A DNA stretch of 20,043 nucleotides from Actinomycetes bacterium (GTDB taxonomy: Bacteria; Actinomycetota; Coriobacteriia; Coriobacteriales; Eggerthellaceae), in assembly GCA_023460315.1 (NCBI GenBank), contig JAEWQO010000013.1:1-20043 (forward strand), written 5' to 3'. The first letter of the stretch is position 1. Each line of letters opens with the position of its first letter. Below are positions 1 through 7,223 of this stretch, piece by piece. The position numbers and the translations under genes are program-made. The notes beneath the pieces are model-generated. The model did not search any database. It was not told where the DNA came from and saw nothing but the letters and a program-made list of their open reading frames with translations.

Positions 1-50
1 ATAAAACCCCAATATATGGGGCCCCCCCCGCCCCCGCTACGGGGGGGGGG
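1..50 (-). terminator. Rho-independent terminator of the ferredoxin-thioredoxin-oxidoreductase operon
   Basis: Read on the minus strand, a C10 run (50-41), a short GTAGC loop and a G-rich block (35-22) can pair. They are followed by CCCCA-TATAT-TGGGG (21-7) and then TTTTAT (6-1). The second hairpin plus U-tract is a classic intrinsic terminator about 210 bases after the stop at 232. The uninterrupted G10, C8 and C5 runs on the plus strand are unusual and could also be error-prone in sequencing. Confidence 0.6.
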
Positions 51-68
51 CAGCCGAGCGCACTCATC

Positions 69-185
69 GCGGGGCCGCTGCCCCGCAGCCTGGCCACCGA
101 CTCCGCAAGAGGCTGGCCAGGCTCGAGGTTCCCGCTGATCGGCTCAACGTGCCGCCCGATTGGACATCGCACGCCGGCCGATCAG
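69..185. repeat. Cluster of perfect inverted repeats downstream of the oxidoreductase gene
   Basis: Three perfect inverted repeats stack here. GCGGGGC-cgct-GCCCCGC lies at 69-86 (7-bp arms, 4-nt loop). AGCCTGGCCA at 87-96 pairs with TGGCCAGGCT at 114-123 (10-bp arms). CTGATCGGC at 135-143 pairs with GCCGATCAG at 177-185 (9-bp arms, 33-nt loop). No convincing gene was found in 1-231. The hairpins precede the U-tract terminator on the minus strand and may stabilise the mRNA 3' end or form a composite terminator. Confidence 0.6.
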
Positions 186-231
186 GCATCAGTTCTGCTT
201 TGATCGGCAACCTGCCGACCGCCGCTCATCT

Positions 232-3200
232 TCAACCAAAGCTGCAGGCGACGGGATCGCGCCTTTCCTGCTTCAGGTAGTCAAGGAATTTCGGAACGAT
301 GTAAGGCACCAGATGAGGCATGTAGCTGGGCATCAAGGACTGCATGGTCCGGGGAAGCAAGGCTGGCATGAGATCGGCCATGTCCTCGGGCATGCCTTGG
401 AACTGATTCTCGATTCCCGCAATCATCTCTGGCATCACCTTATCCATGATGCCGGGGGCCATCTTGGGAAACAGCCGGGGCATCATCTTTCCTATGAGGG
501 CCAGCCCCGCGTCGCTCTGAGCCATCGAACGCATCAGGGAACCCATTCCTGCCGGCATGGCATCGAGCATAGCAGGGAACAACGGCACCATGAACGCCGC
601 CATATTCTCGGGCTTCATCAGCACGATGAAGCGTTCGAAATAGCTCCACATATAGCTGGTATAAGCAGATGAGGTGGGAATATCGTAGCCGGCGGCATTT
701 GCCACCACGCGGGCAAGGTCGTCTACCTTGATGTCAAGCCCGCTCTTCTCGGCCGCATCGCGCAGTTGCACCTGGCAGCAGGGACAGATCGCGACGACCG
801 TGTCCGCTCCCGCGTCGATCGCTTCCTCCAGCCGGGCACATCCAAGAACGGGAGCAACCTCCAATTCTCCGACAAGCGTGACCACCGATCCGCAGCACAG
901 TCCTTCTTCGCGATTGTGCTCCATCTCGACGTAATCGATGTTGGGAATGGCCTTGAGCATGTCGCGTGGCGGTTCGTAGATCCCTTGCGCGCGGCCCGCA
1001 TGACACGAGTCGTGGAAGGTGACCTTGTGCCCGTCAAGCACGTCTTTCTCCAGGTGTAGCGCGCCCGACTCGATGGCAGGAGCGATGACCTCGCTGTAGT
1101 GCTTGACCTCGAACTCATAGGGTTCGCCAAGCCGGTCAGCCTCCTCGGCATACAGCTCTTTCCAGACGAGAGCACAGGCAGGGCAGGAGGTCACAACGGT
1201 TTTGACTCCGCGTTCGCGAGCCATCTTCACGTTGCGGTGATACATTTCGGTGAACAGGTCCCACTTGCCCGCCATCTTCATAGGAATGCCGCAGCAGGAT
1301 TCCTCGTTCCCTGCATAGGCGACGTTCAAGCCGCTGTCGAGAAGCAGACGCAACGTGCTTTCCGCGATGTCCGTCTCCACATAGCTCGCGGTGCAGCCCG
1401 CAAAATACAGGACATCGGCGTGGTCGGAGAGCCGGCTGGCAACATCGTCTGGCAGCCAGGCCTCGCGACGCGATTGCTTGCCCGCCCAGATATCCCCCTC
1501 GTCGTCCAGCGACGCCGCCATCATCTCGAAGGGAGGAAACGTGCCCAGGGACTGACCCTTCACCAGTTCCTCGCGCAGGGACATCCCGTTAGGCTCAACC
1601 GGAAGCTGCAGCTGGCAACGGAAGTCGCACCGCTCGCACGTGGTGCAGAGCAGGAACGTGTCCGCCGCCTTCTTGTCCCAGGCCTCTCGTCCCGCATATA
1701 CCTCCCGGATCCAAGCGTACTTGCCACGCGGGCTGTCGCTTTCCCAACCGCGACCCGAATACTGCTCGCACGTATGGACGCAATAGCCACACCGCGCACA
1801 GGTGACCGCCATCAAATCAACGTCTCCCGCAATCCCGTTGCGCTTGGGAGGCATGCCACGCTTTCCGGGCTTTGCCGCATTGGCGATGGGCCGAATCGCA
1901 GGCTCAAGCCTTGATGCGGTTTTCATCAGCCAGGCAAGCATGCCACCCCGCTCGTTTTTGAGAACGAGCACCTTTCCGGGATTCATGAAGCCTTGAGGGT
2001 CCTGGGCATCCTTGTACGCCCGCAACCGTTCGCACTTCTCTCTTCCCAGCAGACGTTCGGCCTCATGGCGGAAATAGAGGCCGGTCGCATAACAGCTGCC
2101 GCCATGCGCGTTGGCTATGGCCATGACGGACAGGGAGAGGGCAAAGGCAGGATTGAAGGCAAAGGAGCGCTCATCGTGAGGAATGTAGCCGAGGAGAACG
2201 ACGTCGCCGTTCTTGGACACCATGCCCTCCAACACAAACGGCTGGTCGATCTTCTCATCGATTTCCTGCAGCACCTCGGCCAGATCGCCGAGAGGAACGA
2301 TGACTTCCGTCGGAATGATGCTCGGACCGATCCTCTTGAGGCGCATCGCATTGGTGCGATCTTCCCATTCTTGCTGAGCCTGGGCATCGCTCAGGAACGT
2401 CCCACCCTGCGTGCGCACGATGGTCTCCAAGGGCCCCCTGATAAACGCCGCTCGCGATTGAGGAAATGCTATGACCGCAAGATACGATTCAGGAAGCGCC
2501 TTGAGCGCAGCCAGTTCCTCCTCCACCTCTTCCTGTTGATAGGAGTGCGCATGGCGGGAGGGCAACTTTTTTTTGAGAGCGACCGACGTGGGGTTGAAGA
2601 ACGTCACCGACCACAGGGGAAGTCCGGCATCCATCATGGCAGCAAGGGCGGCACGCAAGGCAAGTGCCGAGGAGAACGAAGCCAGTCGGACCACCGTGTC
2701 TTCAAGCGGCCGCACCTTGAACGTCACCTCGGTGATGACGCCAGTGATGCCTTCGGCATCGGCGACATAGCTCAAGAGGTCGTCGCCACTGACCTCGACG
2801 ACCTTGCCCAGGGGCGTCACGACGCGGGCGGACACCACGTTGTCCTTGAATGTTCCGTATTCATAGGAGCCGAATCCGCCGCCACCCTGGGCAAGCCAGC
2901 CTCCCACCGTCGAGGAAGGATAGCTTGAGGGGTAGAGACACAGCTCAAACCCCTCCTTTTTCAATAAGGCATCGACCTCTTCCCAGATGGCACCAGCCTG
3001 GCATCGGACCACCTGCCGATCATGATCGATGGACAGCACGTCGTTCCACCCCGAGAGATCCAACACCGTTGCGCCCTTGCGCGGCAGCACGCCACCATAC
3101 CCACTGGTGGCAGCTGCCCGCACAACAAGGGGAACTTCAGCCTCCCGCGAGACGTTCACCAACTCGACCAGCTGGTCCTCCGTTTCAGGCCGCACCACCG

Positions 3201-3348
3201 CCCCCGGTGTGCCCGCTGGCACAAAGGGCTTGACCAACGGCGGCATGGTCCCAATGTCGAGGGCATTGACCTTACATTCGCGTATGTCGGTGCGAATGCG
3301 GCCAGGACCCACGATCCGCCCTATTCGCTCTGCGAATGACATTGTCAT
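232..3348 (-). CDS. FAD-linked oxidase / 4Fe-4S / CCG-domain fusion oxidoreductase (GlcD-GlpC/HdrD type)
   Basis: This 1038-aa protein fuses a flavin dehydrogenase to an iron-sulfur electron-transfer half. Residues ~44-215 form a PCMH-type FAD-binding domain (TVGGWLAQGGGGFGSYEYG) and ~220-465 an FAD-oxidase C-terminal region ending PQGFMNPGK. Two [4Fe-4S] motifs follow: C517-x2-C-x2-C-x3-C527 and C568-x2-C-x2-C-x3-C578. Two CCG domains come next, with C652, CC685-686 and C722/C725, then C782, CC818-819 and C855/C858. The family oxidises 2-hydroxy acids (D-lactate, glycolate) or serves heterodisulfide-reductase-like electron transfer; the substrate here is unknown. Residues ~905-1028 form an odd tail with about 20 Met and 15 Pro. 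The start is supported by an AGGAGAGAAGG ribosome-binding site. It is the last gene of the operon, 17 bases after thioredoxin. Confidence 0.85.
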   Translation of the reverse strand: MTMSFAERIGRIVGPGRIRTDIRECKVNALDIGTMPPLVKPFVPAGTPGAVVRPETEDQLVELVNVSREAEVPLVVRAAATSGYGGVLPRKGATVLDLSGWNDVLSIDHDRQVVRCQAGAIWEEVDALLKKEGFELCLYPSSYPSSTVGGWLAQGGGGFGSYEYGTFKDNVVSARVVTPLGKVVEVSGDDLLSYVADAEGITGVITEVTFKVRPLEDTVVRLASFSSALALRAALAAMMDAGLPLWSVTFFNPTSVALKKKLPSRHAHSYQQEEVEEELAALKALPESYLAVIAFPQSRAAFIRGPLETIVRTQGGTFLSDAQAQQEWEDRTNAMRLKRIGPSIIPTEVIVPLGDLAEVLQEIDEKIDQPFVLEGMVSKNGDVVLLGYIPHDERSFAFNPAFALSLSVMAIANAHGGSCYATGLYFRHEAERLLGREKCERLRAYKDAQDPQGFMNPGKVLVLKNERGGMLAWLMKTASRLEPAIRPIANAAKPGKRGMPPKRNGIAGDVDLMAVTCARCGYCVHTCEQYSGRGWESDSPRGKYAWIREVYAGREAWDKKAADTFLLCTTCERCDFRCQLQLPVEPNGMSLREELVKGQSLGTFPPFEMMAASLDDEGDIWAGKQSRREAWLPDDVASRLSDHADVLYFAGCTASYVETDIAESTLRLLLDSGLNVAYAGNEESCCGIPMKMAGKWDLFTEMYHRNVKMARERGVKTVVTSCPACALVWKELYAEEADRLGEPYEFEVKHYSEVIAPAIESGALHLEKDVLDGHKVTFHDSCHAGRAQGIYEPPRDMLKAIPNIDYVEMEHNREEGLCCGSVVTLVGELEVAPVLGCARLEEAIDAGADTVVAICPCCQVQLRDAAEKSGLDIKVDDLARVVANAAGYDIPTSSAYTSYMWSYFERFIVLMKPENMAAFMVPLFPAMLDAMPAGMGSLMRSMAQSDAGLALIGKMMPRLFPKMAPGIMDKVMPEMIAGIENQFQGMPEDMADLMPALLPRTMQSLMPSYMPHLVPYIVPKFLDYLKQERRDPVACSFG

Positions 3349-3365
3349 GATTCTTCCCTTCTCTC

Positions 3366-3674
3366 CTATGCAAGCATCGAGAGAAGCTGGCTTTTGGGAA
3401 CGGCTCCAACCGACTGGTGCACAACCTGACCTCCATTGATGACCAGCGTGGTGGGAATGCTCATGACGCCGTATTTCGAGGCGAGCTCATGCTGCTCGTC
3501 AACATTGATCTTGCCCACCTTGACGTCCGTCCTTTCCCGCGCGATCTCGTCGATGGTCGGACCGAGCATCCTGCAGGGGCCACACCATGAAGCCCAGAAA
3601 TCGAGGAGCACCGGCTTGTCGGACCGCAACACCTCGTGGTCAAAATTGTCTTTTGTGATGGTTAAAGCAGACAT
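3366..3674 (-). CDS. trxA: Thioredoxin
   Basis: This is a 102-aa protein of ordinary thioredoxin length with the redox-active WCGPC motif (FWASWCGPCRMLGP), the KINVDEQ segment and the cis-proline loop MSIPTTLVINGG. It reduces protein disulfides in the cytosol. I start it at the ATG at 3674 (MSALTITKDNF) because an AAAGGA ribosome-binding site precedes it there. The open frame extends further upstream only by overlapping the ferredoxin gene in another frame. It sits between a ferredoxin gene and the large flavin/Fe-S oxidoreductase, 17 bases from the latter, so co-transcription is likely. The pairing suggests that thiol/disulfide exchange is tied to this electron-transfer set, but that is inference. 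Confidence 0.93.
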   Translation of the reverse strand: MSALTITKDNFDHEVLRSDKPVLLDFWASWCGPCRMLGPTIDEIARERTDVKVGKINVDEQHELASKYGVMSIPTTLVINGGQVVHQSVGAVPKSQLLSMLA

Positions 3675-3739
3675 GTCTGAATCCTTTCTCGCCGTACGGT
3701 CGCTCCCCTCTCGGAAAGCGCCGATCAACCTGGCATTCT

Positions 3740-3976
3740 TTACTTGAACCGCAACGCGTTCTTGGGGCAATATGACACACATCTGCCGCAGGAGACACAT
3801 TGGCCGTGATCGATGTCCGGGGCATCGAAGCCCCGCTGCCGCAGCGCGTTTGTCGGGCAGATCGGGACCGAGGGACAAGGATGGTTTTGCGGGCATCGCG
3901 CAAGATCGACGAACAGCTCTCTCTTGCCACGCGCCGCGCGCGCCTCCGTCCCGCTTTTTGTGAAGCCGAAAGCCAT
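3740..3976 (-). CDS. Small 4Fe-4S ferredoxin-like protein
   Basis: This 78-aa protein has a canonical cluster motif near its end, C60-x2-C63-x2-C66-x3-C70-Pro (CVSCGRCVSYCPKNAL). Its first half is atypical: C28-x5-C34-x5-C40-Pro (CPQNHPCPSVPICPTNAL), giving seven cysteines in total. One cluster is certain. A second would need a non-standard ligand set or a partner. The CPQNH-CP-CP pattern matches small ferredoxin-like proteins found near thioredoxin genes, as I recall the family. The start at 3976 has a strong GAAAGGAGAAGGACC leader. As first gene of the minus-strand operon it is the obvious candidate electron carrier between the thioredoxin or the CCG proteins and the flavoprotein. Confidence 0.85.
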   Translation of the reverse strand: MAFGFTKSGTEARAARGKRELFVDLARCPQNHPCPSVPICPTNALRQRGFDAPDIDHGQCVSCGRCVSYCPKNALRFK

Positions 3977-4225
3977 GGTCCTTCTCCTTTCGCCCCGTGC
4001 GATCCTCCTGTCACGGGCATCTTGTGAATGTCATCGAAACCCAGTCTAATGAAACCCCCGACCTCGGTCTGTGACCAACTCACCAACGCGAAACCTGCTC
4101 GAGCGGGAAACGATGCATCGGGACATCTCCCACCCGCAAAAAACGACCTGTCTTTCCCCTTTTCCCTTTCCCGCGCATCAAAGTGCGCTAGACTGAGACC
4201 CATGGAAAAGGGGGCTTTCAAACCA
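3977..4225. promoter_or_regulatory. Divergent intergenic region of the two redox transcription units
   Basis: About 250 bases separate the ferredoxin start (3976, minus) from the CCG protein start (4226, plus). TAGACT occurs at 4189-4194 on the plus strand, just after the inverted repeat GCGCA-tcaaag-TGCGC (4173-4188). TAGACT also occurs on the minus strand at 4048-4043. Each is a plausible -10 element, but I see no good -35 for either. The shared position and the repeat suggest joint regulation of both redox units. No gene is supported here. Confidence 0.35.
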
Positions 4226-5539
4226 ATGAGAGCACAGAAGCTCTCCGCTGACGAGCTCGCGCAGATAGCGCAGCTTGGCTCCCCTGTCTTCGATATGCTC
4301 GCTTCGTGGGCAAACAAGCGTCTAACCTGCTCGCATTGCAAGAGATGCACCCTGCGTTGCGAGGTCCTCAAGGAACCGGCCCTCGACATCGGACTGGTGG
4401 AAGCACGCTATCGCACGATCATGGCCCTCCCCGTCGACGAGCAGCCGGCGGCCGTCCTGCAGACCGTCCAGGACCATCCCGAGCTTTATCACGCCCTGCG
4501 TCGCTGTTGCTTCTGCGGGTACTGCACATCCACCTGCCAGACCCATATGGTGGCACCGGAACGCATGCGCGAATGGCGCCTGCTGTTCATGCGCGCGGGA
4601 ATGATGCCGCCAGACGACTCCAGGTTGGTGATGGTCGACAACGAATGGCATATCTTCAGCGCCTATCGCGCCATCTACGACATCTCCTATCCGGAGTTCA
4701 CCTCCTTGGAGCATGCCGCCGAGCAGGGACCCGGCATCGTCGACACGCTGTTCTTCCCCGGCTGCTCGCTCGTCAGCTACGCCCCTGAGCTCACCCGTCT
4801 GGTTGGCCATTGGTTGGACGAGGCCGGCATCGCCTGGGCACTGTCCGACGGCTGCTGCGGAAGCCCCCTGATGAGCGCGGGACTCTTCGACCGAGCCGAG
4901 AAACTCCGCCAGAGAACGCTCGAGCAGATACACGCGGCGGGCATCACCCGCGTGCTGACCGTCTGTCCCGGCTGTGGGGAAGAGCTGGCCGCAACGATGG
5001 GCGACGACGTGGATATCGTCCCTTTGCCCGAAGTGCTTTTAGCAAAAGGCCGTGCCGCCCTGCAGGCCGGCAAGCCCACCGGTTTCTCCCCTCTCACGCC
5101 GTCCAGCATCACGTTCTTCGATTCCTGCCACGACCGTTTCGACGGCCGCCATGGATCGGCTATCCGCAAGCTCATGAAGGCCAACCTTCCCGAAGCCGAG
5201 CGCCTCGAGATGGAGCATCATGGCAAGGGCACGCTCTGCTGCGGCGCGGGTGGCGCGGTTGCCTCCTACGATGGCGACATCACCCAGCGGCGCGTCTGGA
5301 ACGTCATAGACGAAGCACGGGCGACCGGTGCCGAGACCGTGGTCACCGCTTGCCCCACCTGCACATACACAATCGCCCAAGCCTGTTTGGGCGCAGAGCC
5401 GGGTCGCGGCATCGACAACCGCCATTATCTGGAGCTGCTCTTCGGTCAAACGATCGACTGGCCGCTGGTCTTCGATCAACTCGGTTCGATGTGGGAAGGC
5501 GAGTACGGCCCCTGGCTCACAGCGACATTCTTCTCCTGA
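4226..5539 (+). CDS. Fe-S/CCG-domain oxidoreductase subunit (HdrB/HdrD/GlpC-like)
   Basis: This 437-aa protein has two N-terminal [4Fe-4S] motifs, C35-x2-C38-x2-C41-x3-C45 (CSHCKRCTLRC) and C94/C97-x2-C100-x3-C104 (CCFCGYCTSTC). Two CCG domains follow. The first has C180 (FFPGCSLV), CC210-211 and C247-x2-C250. The second has C301 (DSCHDRF), CC338-339 and C376-x2-C379. There is no flavin domain, so it would act as an electron-transfer or heterodisulfide-reductase-like partner. The start at 4226 follows AAAGGGGG. An in-frame ATG at 4202 would add eight residues. It diverges from the ferredoxin-thioredoxin-FAD/CCG operon, which it resembles in its Fe-S half, so the two units may form one electron-transfer system. 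Substrate unknown. Confidence 0.8.
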   Translation: MRAQKLSADELAQIAQLGSPVFDMLASWANKRLTCSHCKRCTLRCEVLKEPALDIGLVEARYRTIMALPVDEQPAAVLQTVQDHPELYHALRRCCFCGYCTSTCQTHMVAPERMREWRLLFMRAGMMPPDDSRLVMVDNEWHIFSAYRAIYDISYPEFTSLEHAAEQGPGIVDTLFFPGCSLVSYAPELTRLVGHWLDEAGIAWALSDGCCGSPLMSAGLFDRAEKLRQRTLEQIHAAGITRVLTVCPGCGEELAATMGDDVDIVPLPEVLLAKGRAALQAGKPTGFSPLTPSSITFFDSCHDRFDGRHGSAIRKLMKANLPEAERLEMEHHGKGTLCCGAGGAVASYDGDITQRRVWNVIDEARATGAETVVTACPTCTYTIAQACLGAEPGRGIDNRHYLELLFGQTIDWPLVFDQLGSMWEGEYGPWLTATFFS

Positions 5540-5644
5540 CACAAGCCGTCCCTCATGCTCCTATGTGCAGGTCCGAAAGTGGCCAGTTTTCTGCATGGCG
5601 CGCCCTATACTGGACAGCACGACAGTCAAGGAGAGCAGGCACCT

Positions 5645-7138
5645 ATGGCAGAATGTGACCCCCACGGATACTACGCGGCATTGAAATCGAGAGATGCCCG
5701 TTTCGACGGCCGCTTTTTTGTGGGAGTCTCGTCCACGAAGATCTATTGCCGCCCCATTTGCAGGGCACGCCTGCCCAAGGAAGAGAACTGCACGTTCTTC
5801 TCCACAGCGGCAGAGGCGGAACAGGCCGGCTATCGCCCGTGCCTGCTTTGTCGACCCGAGCTCGCACCTGGCCGGTCGGTCATGGACGCAACGGCCTCGC
5901 TCGCCCATCGTGCAACGCGGCTGCTCGAAGAGGACTGTGGAAGCGGGCAGAGCCTTGAGCGCCTGGCGGGACGGCTTGGCTGCACCGACCGCCACCTGCG
6001 TCGGGTGTTTGCCGAGGAGTATCATGTATCGCCCGTCCAATACGTGCAGACCTGCAAGCTCCTCATGGCCAAGAGCCTGCTGACCGACACGGATCTGCCC
6101 ATCTCGGATGTCGCGCTGACCGCCGGATTCGGCAGCCTTCGGCGCTTCAATGACCTGTTCAAGAAACGGTACCGGCTTTCCCCTTCCCGGTTTCGCAAGG
6201 AAGCCTCAAACCGCACGGAATGCCAAAACGAGATCACCTTGAAGCTGGGGTATCGCCCTCCCTACCGTTGGCGAGAGCTGATCGAGTTCCTTGCCATGCG
6301 TGCCATTCCCGGCGTGGAAGCCGTGCGTGACGGAGCGTATCTGCGCACGGTCCGCCTCCTTGCCGACGAAGGAAAGGAGGCGCGAGGATGGATCCGCGTC
6401 ACAAACGACGAGAAGAAAAGCGTGCTGAACGTGACCCTCTCGTCCACGCTTCTTCCCTCTGTCCCCCAGGTGCTCGCGCGGGTTCGCCACCTGTTTGACC
6501 TGCAGAGCGACCCCGATGCGGTCGGAGAGGTCCTCTCATCCATGAACGGCCTCAAGCCGGGCCTGTACGTGCCCGGCATGCGCGTCCCCGGCTGCTTCGA
6601 CGCCTTCGAGACGACGGTGCGCGCCGTTCTGGGCCAGCAGATAACGGTGAAGGCCGCGGGCACGCTCGCAGGGAGGATGGTTGACGCATACGGCACTCCC
6701 CTCGAGACCGGCATCGAGGGGCTGATCCATTTGTTCCCCACTCCTGAGGGCATCGTCAACCTGGGAGAACCCATCAGCGACCGCCTGGGCCCTCTGGGGA
6801 TCATCGCAACACGCTCCGAGACCATACGTGCGCTCGCCCGCGCGTTCGTCCAGGGCAGCATCGATTTCAGCCCGAGCGCCCAGCCGGAAACCGAGACACG
6901 GAAACTGCGCGCCCTTCCGGGAATAGGAGCATGGACCGCCCAGTACATCGCCATGCGAGTCATGGGCTGGCCGGATGCATTCCTGGAGACCGACCATGGC
7001 GTGAAGAAGGCTCTTTTTCCCCGAACTTCTCGGGAGATACGGGATCTGGCGGAGGCGTGGCATCCCTGGCGCAGCTATGCGACGGTCAACCTATGGAACT
7101 CGCTGACAGAGCCAAACTCTTCACTGAACAGCCATTGA
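5645..7138 (+). CDS. alkA: Ada/AraC/AlkA fusion: methyl-DNA sensor and DNA-3-methyladenine glycosylase
   Basis: This 497-aa protein joins three parts. Residues ~5-75 are the Ada zinc/methyl-phosphotriester domain with the four cysteines C35, C39, C66 and C69 (YCRPICRAR, PCLLCRPE). Residues ~95-185 are an AraC-type double helix-turn-helix (ISDVALTAGFGSLRRFNDLF). From ~195 it is AlkA: an N-terminal TBP-like domain, then the HhH-GPD glycosylase with LPGIGAWTAQYIAMR (~424-438) and the probable catalytic Asp450 (FLETDHGV). It should sense methylated DNA, activate transcription and excise alkylated bases. The O6-methylguanine methyltransferase domain of E. coli Ada is absent. The start at 5645 has AAGGAG upstream, and TATACT (5606-5611) is a possible -10. 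It is monocistronic or leads into serA. Confidence 0.9.
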   Translation: MAECDPHGYYAALKSRDARFDGRFFVGVSSTKIYCRPICRARLPKEENCTFFSTAAEAEQAGYRPCLLCRPELAPGRSVMDATASLAHRATRLLEEDCGSGQSLERLAGRLGCTDRHLRRVFAEEYHVSPVQYVQTCKLLMAKSLLTDTDLPISDVALTAGFGSLRRFNDLFKKRYRLSPSRFRKEASNRTECQNEITLKLGYRPPYRWRELIEFLAMRAIPGVEAVRDGAYLRTVRLLADEGKEARGWIRVTNDEKKSVLNVTLSSTLLPSVPQVLARVRHLFDLQSDPDAVGEVLSSMNGLKPGLYVPGMRVPGCFDAFETTVRAVLGQQITVKAAGTLAGRMVDAYGTPLETGIEGLIHLFPTPEGIVNLGEPISDRLGPLGIIATRSETIRALARAFVQGSIDFSPSAQPETETRKLRALPGIGAWTAQYIAMRVMGWPDAFLETDHGVKKALFPRTSREIRDLAEAWHPWRSYATVNLWNSLTEPNSSLNSH

Positions 7139-7166
7139 CACGGCATCATTCTGAACTCACTATACA
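7135..7166 (+). promoter_or_regulatory. Possible serA promoter
   Basis: A perfect TTGACA (7135-7140) overlaps the alkA stop codon, and TATACA lies at 7161-7166. The 20-base spacing is longer than optimal; CACTAT at 7158-7163 gives 17 bases but is a poor -10. A small hairpin, GGCGC (7171-7175) with GCGCC (7188-7192), lies in the leader before the ribosome-binding site. This is suggestive only. Confidence 0.35.
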
Positions 7167-7223
7167 AACAGGCGCTTTCAAGGGGAGGCGCCGCCGCATC
7201 TTTCGTTTTGCTAAGGAGAATTC

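Noticed and set aside
1099..2928. Long plus-strand ORFs (1099-1914 and 1993-2928) opposite the oxidoreductase
   Set aside because: They lie antisense to well-conserved FAD, 4Fe-4S and CCG motifs and show no recognisable domain; shadows of a GC-rich gene.
3640..4389. 249-aa minus-strand ORF spanning the divergent redox promoter region
   Set aside because: It overlaps ferredoxin and the start of the CCG gene in other frames and would abolish the shared intergenic region; no domain.
7171..7192. Riboswitch in the serA leader
   Set aside because: Only a small GGCGC/GCGCC hairpin is visible in an ~80-base leader; no known riboswitch core recognised.
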